Shown: one piece after another, positions 36,161 through 40,691 of the stretch
Position numbering within the stretch: position 1 is the stretch's first letter
Layout: each line of letters begins with the position of its first letter
Assembly: GCA_028718245.1 (NCBI GenBank)
Contig: JAQUME010000005.1
Location: forward strand, 1 to 40,691
Direction of reading: 5' to 3'
Length of the DNA stretch: 40,691 bases
DNA from: Candidatus Omnitrophota bacterium
GTDB taxonomy: Bacteria > Omnitrophota > Gorgyraeia > Gygaellales > Profunditerraquicolaceae
Notes under the pieces: model-generated
Seen by the model: the letters and a program-made list of their open reading frames with translations, nothing else
The model's database searches: none
What the model was told of the DNA's origin: nothing
Position numbers and translations under genes: made by a program

Positions 36161-38094
36161 CAGTCAAGTTCCAGGGGATTATAACCGTAATAGGCAAAAA
36201 TGGCATAAGCAGTCCCGGATACTGAACCGGTATGCTTGCCTTTTGGGGTCATCCAGCCGTGCCCGGTATCCACAAAATCCTGCGTAGCGTAAGGAAGACA
36301 GCCTTCCCCCTGTCCCGAGGGAGAGGGACTGGAAATGATCATATTGCCTAACTGCGCCAGGTAATTATCCGCTTTATTCCGGTAAACAGCGGCTTTATCT
36401 TCCTGGCCCGCTTTAGAATAATAATCCGCCATTATCTTGTATGAGACGACCATCTGTGCGGTCCATTCGCTTGAAACCACCCCTCCGCGGGCAACGTGGC
36501 GCTGGGGAGCAAAATCAAAACCCTGGATCTTGACGACCCGGCCAGAGGGACGGACAAAATCAACCTCCGCTTTACAATTATCCTCGACGAACTCCATTAT
36601 TTTATCCGGGTCCATGCCCAGCTCTTTTAATCTTTCCGGGCCGATAGCGGCAATGGACCAGGCATAGGTGTCGGTGGCGATCGTAGAGTCGCCTTTGCCG
36701 CGCTTGACCGGCAGATCATCCCTGCCATAAGTATTGCGCACCAGCCAGCTTAATGTATCTTCGGCTGCCCGGCCATATTTTTCTTTGCCTGTAACTTCGG
36801 AGAGCATCTTGAAAAAGGCGTAAGCATCCAGGTTATGCTCCGTAGAATACCAGCTCATCTGCGGCCCGCCGCGGATACCGCAGTCGCTGTCGGCCTGCTG
36901 CAGCTTGATAATATTGCCGGCGATCTCTTCGGCTATTGGCATATAATGCCTGTCCCCGGTTTTGCGGCTATGCTGAATAATGGCAATACCCAGCCAGATA
37001 TTCGGGCCGCAGTGTTCGACAAATTCCGCCGGGCTCCCGGTATCGGCGTAATAAGCATTTAAAAACCAGCCGTCCTCCCTTTGCGCCTGATAGGCAAAAA
37101 AATCCAGCAGTTTTTTTGCCCGGTCATGATCATTAAGGTTGGTAAAAACCTGGATCAGCAGCGCCTGGTCATAAGTAAAGGCCCAGTTGGCAATATCTTT
37201 ATCCCCTTCAAAGCTCATTACCAATCCCGTGCGCGGATTCTGGTGGATCTTAAGCCACTGGTACATCCGGTCCAGGTTTGCCTTGGTCAGGATCGCCTTC
37301 CTGGTATCCAGGCGCGAGGATTCTTCTTTGACCGTCTTTTCACTGACCTGCAGCATAGCCAATTCTGTCTGTAAAAGATCCCTCTCCCTGGTAAGCCCCA
37401 AGATCAGTTCATTTAATTCCTTTGTCTTATCAACGGCAGCGACTGGCTGGATATCTTTTTTTTCCGAGGCGGATTTGATCCGGGAAACCAACGAATTGAT
37501 CTTCTGCTGTAGGACAACCCTCTGCTGGGCTATTTCTTTTATCCTCTGCCTGGCAAGATCGGATTCGTGTAATACTCCGACTAACTCCTCAACGAGCATC
37601 CTGTTTTTATGGGTCAGCTGTATGTTTAAGTAGGCACCGAAAGCCAGGAATAGGGTCAAGCAGGCGATAACCGAGATCGTCACCGGTATAAAAAACTTCT
37701 TTAGCCGGGCATAACGCATAAGGGTATTGTTCTGGGAGGAGTTGATCTGTTCATAGGATAGGCCGATAAGGTAACGGTTAGGATAACCCGGGACTTCTCT
37801 TGTCCAGGCCACGCCGGTAAAGGCGATTATCGGATTCCTGAGTAAGGGGACATCGGTTTCGATGGATAATTTGGCCTTCTTTTCCTGGATCAGCCGGAAC
37901 AGCTCAGCCGAAAGGTTGTTCACTGCCAGGCATATGCCGCCGCGGCCGATACTGTTGGTAAACCCCTGCATCCAGGGGGAAAATATCTGCGACCTGTCCG
38001 GGCTCTCCAGACGGAACTGCACAGGAAGGACAGTATCCAGGCGGATATACTTTCTGCGCTCAACCCCAAAATCGATCTTAGTTTTAAACCACAT
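36160..38094 (-). CDS. PilZ-like domain + TM + coiled coil + alpha/alpha-toroid (glycoside-hydrolase-like) protein
   Basis: RRKYIRLDTVLPVQF...GRGGICL (PilZ-like), TM at FFIPVTISVIACLTLFLAFGAYL, long coiled coil, then helical repeats with W/Y-rich motifs (NWAFTYDQALLIQVFTNLND, IATDTYAWSIAAIG). Confidence 0.75.
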   Translation of the reverse strand: MWFKTKIDFGVERRKYIRLDTVLPVQFRLESPDRSQIFSPWMQGFTNSIGRGGICLAVNNLSAELFRLIQEKKAKLSIETDVPLLRNPIIAFTGVAWTREVPGYPNRYLIGLSYEQINSSQNNTLMRYARLKKFFIPVTISVIACLTLFLAFGAYLNIQLTHKNRMLVEELVGVLHESDLARQRIKEIAQQRVVLQQKINSLVSRIKSASEKKDIQPVAAVDKTKELNELILGLTRERDLLQTELAMLQVSEKTVKEESSRLDTRKAILTKANLDRMYQWLKIHQNPRTGLVMSFEGDKDIANWAFTYDQALLIQVFTNLNDHDRAKKLLDFFAYQAQREDGWFLNAYYADTGSPAEFVEHCGPNIWLGIAIIQHSRKTGDRHYMPIAEEIAGNIIKLQQADSDCGIRGGPQMSWYSTEHNLDAYAFFKMLSEVTGKEKYGRAAEDTLSWLVRNTYGRDDLPVKRGKGDSTIATDTYAWSIAAIGPERLKELGMDPDKIMEFVEDNCKAEVDFVRPSGRVVKIQGFDFAPQRHVARGGVVSSEWTAQMVVSYKIMADYYSKAGQEDKAAVYRNKADNYLAQLGNMIISSPSPSGQGEGCLPYATQDFVDTGHGWMTPKGKHTGSVSGTAYAIFAYYGYNPLELD

Positions 38095-38171
38095 TTTTTC
38101 TAACCCTTGAAGGTGAATGTTACGGATTATATTTTATAACAAACCAGTTTTTATGCAACCTGAATGTTCCT

Positions 38172-38993
38172 TCAGGCGATCTCCAGGCTCAAAATATTGT
38201 CCAGGCGAAAGACGCGCTCCTCTTTTTTTAAGCAGCAATATCCCACAAGATATTTATGCCCCCTATCCTGTCTTATCTCTTTGGGGATAACCTGGCGCTC
38301 GGTTACCTGGGCATTCTGCGTAGAGATGTAGCGTATTTTTAATGTCGCCTTTAGATCAATGCATTCCATGACCTTAGATGCCTTCTGCTCATTAGAGCTT
38401 TCCAGCAATCCGGGATTAAAAGCAAAGAGCCCGGAGAAGCCGCTAAAATCAGTTATCCCCTTGGCCTGGCAGACTATTTTGAGCCTGTCAAAGACCTCCC
38501 AGGTCATCTGCACGTCGGAAAGAGCGCGATGCTCCTGCTTTGATCTAACCCCCAGCTTCTCCGCTACAAACCAGAGCGCATAGCGGTTCAACCCCGGCAT
38601 AAGCCTTCTTGCCATGGTAAGCACGTCAAAGACAACCATATCGCCGGGCCTGGAAAGAGAAATGAGTTGAAGTTCATTATCCAGAAAACCCAGATCAAAC
38701 TCCGCGTTGTATGAACAAAGGCAGCTGCCCCGGATAAATTCAAGGAATCGCGGGATAACCTCTTTGGGGCTTTCGGCTGTCCGGAGCATCTGGGGAGTGA
38801 TTTTATTTACCGCAAAGGCGGCTTCTGAAACAGGATAACCCGGGTCAACCAGGGAAGAAAATGTGGATATCTTCTCCTGGCCCTTAAATCTTAAGCCGGC
38901 GATCTCAACTATGCGGTCTCCAGCCTGCCAGTTAAGGCCGGTGGTCTCGGTATCAAATATGGTAAATTCCACTTCATCGATATCTTTATGCAT
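38172..38993 (-). CDS. DEDDh 3'-5' exonuclease (DnaQ-like) fused to C-terminal WYL-like domain
   Basis: FTIFDTETTGL, LCSYNAEFDLGFLDNEL, HRALSDVQMT; C-term LKIRYISTQNAQVTERQVIPKEIRQDRGHKYLVGYCCLKKEERVFRLDNILSLEI. Confidence 0.85.
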   Translation of the reverse strand: MHKDIDEVEFTIFDTETTGLNWQAGDRIVEIAGLRFKGQEKISTFSSLVDPGYPVSEAAFAVNKITPQMLRTAESPKEVIPRFLEFIRGSCLCSYNAEFDLGFLDNELQLISLSRPGDMVVFDVLTMARRLMPGLNRYALWFVAEKLGVRSKQEHRALSDVQMTWEVFDRLKIVCQAKGITDFSGFSGLFAFNPGLLESSNEQKASKVMECIDLKATLKIRYISTQNAQVTERQVIPKEIRQDRGHKYLVGYCCLKKEERVFRLDNILSLEIA

Positions 38994-39882
38994 GCCTGGT
39001 TATAATATAGGCCGGGACCATCCGCAACGGCTTATAAGAAAGTTTTACCTTGCGCAGATTATCCAAACCCGAATCATCCATAATATTAATGTATTTATAG
39101 ATCTTTAGCTGTTGGCAGAAACTCCTGAAGATGAATTGCGCCAGGCCCTTCACGGAAAGATCGGTTATCTCATAAAGCACGCAGAATGTATCGGCATTCA
39201 ACCTGTATCCGAATGTAAATCCCCTGATCTGTTTATCCACTTTAACCACGATCCCCTCAAAACTTAAGCGCCTGTAATCAGCCAAAGCTGCGTTGATCAC
39301 CCTGCGGTTATCCTCAAGCATCCCGCGATAGATATCGTCGCTATTCTGTTTTTTACGGCCATCCAGCCAGGAATTGAATAGGTCCAAACACTCTGCCTTA
39401 TCAGCCGGGGAGAGCGGCCTTACCTTAAAATCATGATGCTTGATAAAATAATTATAAGAAGCGCGCTGGGATTTGAACTTATTCCCCCTGAACAGCGCCA
39501 GATCCCTGCGCGAACAAAGATAATCCGGGTATTTATCGCTAGAGCGGTAGCCCGAAGACCGGTAATACTCCAGCTCCGGTTCTTCAATATTCTCAATGCG
39601 GGAGATATCCTTATTCTCGTTGATATCATCCATGATCTCAAAAGATCGCTTTACAGCCGGGAGGTTTGGTTCTTTTCCCAACGGAGGAAGGTACATAAAA
39701 CAGCCGATCTTATCAGAAAAAAATACGCAAAGGCTCCTCCGGATCAAAACCCAGCGTATATCAAAGAGGGGCTTCCAGATATATATATTGGAAAAGGAGA
39801 ATGCCGCCAGTTCATGCCTGGCCAGGCTAAGGTATTTATTGAACAGCTTTTGGTCCTTTAAAACCAGATTATTCAGGGTCAC
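38986..39882 (-). CDS. DUF2156 / phosphatidylglycerol lysyltransferase C-terminal-domain-like protein
   Basis: IRGFTFGYRLNADTFCVLYEITDLSVKGLAQFIFRSFCQQL...YINIMDDSGLDNLRKVKLSYKPLRMVPAYII. Confidence 0.85.
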   Translation of the reverse strand: MTLNNLVLKDQKLFNKYLSLARHELAAFSFSNIYIWKPLFDIRWVLIRRSLCVFFSDKIGCFMYLPPLGKEPNLPAVKRSFEIMDDINENKDISRIENIEEPELEYYRSSGYRSSDKYPDYLCSRRDLALFRGNKFKSQRASYNYFIKHHDFKVRPLSPADKAECLDLFNSWLDGRKKQNSDDIYRGMLEDNRRVINAALADYRRLSFEGIVVKVDKQIRGFTFGYRLNADTFCVLYEITDLSVKGLAQFIFRSFCQQLKIYKYINIMDDSGLDNLRKVKLSYKPLRMVPAYIITRHA

Positions 39883-40375
39883 GGGATAGTCGTAATTCAG
39901 CGACCTCTCTTACCTCTTCATACGCCTGGATGATCTGCGGGTTATCTTTAAGTATCTTGAGCTGCTTTGGCGAGTTGAGGTAGGAGGAAATATAAACAAT
40001 ATACTCCCGCATCTCCGGGGAATCCATTCTTTCAAGAACATAAGGGCAGTTCAGGTCAACGGTCAGAAGCACCTTACCCTTGCGTAGGTTTATGAGAAAA
40101 GGATAGAGCCGGCATTCAAAGGGCCGTTGATCGTAAATGAGGCATTTATTATCCCCGCTATCAAGGAAGGGGCAAATAAATCCGCCGTCGGGACCAGCTA
40201 TAGGCTGGATGCGCCGGTCTGCCGAGATCGAGGCCGCGGGTATCCCTGCTCTATCCACCAGCCCCTGTATCTCTTCATCCAATAAGCAGGGGCTCCACAC
40301 TGAATTTGCCTCTTTAAAGCGGCAGCAAGAGCGGCACTTAAGGCAAAACTCCTGCGGCACAAATTGCCTGATCAT
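39869..40375 (-). CDS. YkgJ-type cysteine-cluster protein
   Basis: CLKCRSCCRF...FICPFLDSGDNKCLIYDQRPFECRLYPF. Confidence 0.88.
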   Translation of the reverse strand: MIRQFVPQEFCLKCRSCCRFKEANSVWSPCLLDEEIQGLVDRAGIPAASISADRRIQPIAGPDGGFICPFLDSGDNKCLIYDQRPFECRLYPFLINLRKGKVLLTVDLNCPYVLERMDSPEMREYIVYISSYLNSPKQLKILKDNPQIIQAYEEVREVAELRLSRDPE

Positions 40376-40691
40376 TTGACAATACTCCCTAATTTAAGTT
40401 TTTTCTCGGGGCTGATAACCGCTAATATATTTTCATCTGAGCCGGCCAATATCATACCCTGGCTTTCCACACCCCGTAAAACAGCCGGCTCCAGGTTATC
40501 TACCAGGACCACCTGCTTTCCTAAAAGCTCATCTTTGGAGTAAAAACTTTTAATCCCGGCAACCACCTGTTTCTTGCGGTCACCCAGGTCCACGGTCAAA
40601 ACCAGCAATTTATCCGCGTTCGGATGGTCATTGACCTCCTTGATCTCGGCGATCCTTAACTCTATTTTCCTGAAATCATCAATAGTTACCA
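40372..40691 (-). CDS. metG: methionyl-tRNA synthetase C-terminal/beta tRNA-binding (EMAP-like) domain, 5' end outside window
   Basis: Frame open to window edge: VTIDDFRKIELRIAEIKEVNDHPNADKLLVLTVDLGDRKKQVVAGI...ILAVISPEKKLKLGSIVK; track ATG at 40608 is internal. Confidence 0.88.
   Translation of the reverse strand, partial: VTIDDFRKIELRIAEIKEVNDHPNADKLLVLTVDLGDRKKQVVAGIKSFYSKDELLGKQVVLVDNLEPAVLRGVESQGMILAGSDENILAVISPEKKLKLGSIVK

Noticed and set aside
1-40691. tRNA, rRNA or CRISPR arrays
   Set aside because: No cloverleaf-like sequence, rRNA block or regularly spaced direct repeats recognised on either strand.

Overview
40.7 kb window, almost entirely coded on the minus strand in dense, often 4-bp-overlapping operons. 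The LTITTYYPSP-type secreted S74 protein and general gene style suggest a Candidatus Omnitrophota-like bacterium, but that is inference. Right to left it holds: a methionyl-tRNA synthetase tRNA-binding domain (partial), YkgJ-type and DUF2156 proteins, a DEDDh exonuclease-WYL fusion, a PilZ-TM-coiled-coil-toroid protein, an EndoIII-like glycosylase, M20 peptidase, PAC2 and HAD proteins. Next comes a ~20.6 kb apparent operon (32703->12072) combining glycan synthesis and export (GT4, WecA/MraY-like transferase, FAD oxidoreductase, TPR, Wzm/Wzt-like ABC transporter, GT2s) with seven radical-SAM proteins, one of them fused to a GT2. It is followed by a two-ATP-grasp + lysine 2,3-aminomutase operon, a small ORF6N/XRE/tail-fibre accessory segment, and an EF-G-like / YchF-like / purH / folC / mnmE block. 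The best candidate for an undescribed system is the radical-SAM-rich glycan locus. Its Wzt-like ATPase carries three tandem ~205-215 aa C-terminal modules. A second highlight is a duplicated kamA 3' end, differing only synonymously over the coding part, flanking the ORF6N segment. No tRNA, rRNA or CRISPR was found. All calls come from reading motifs by eye; no searches were run.
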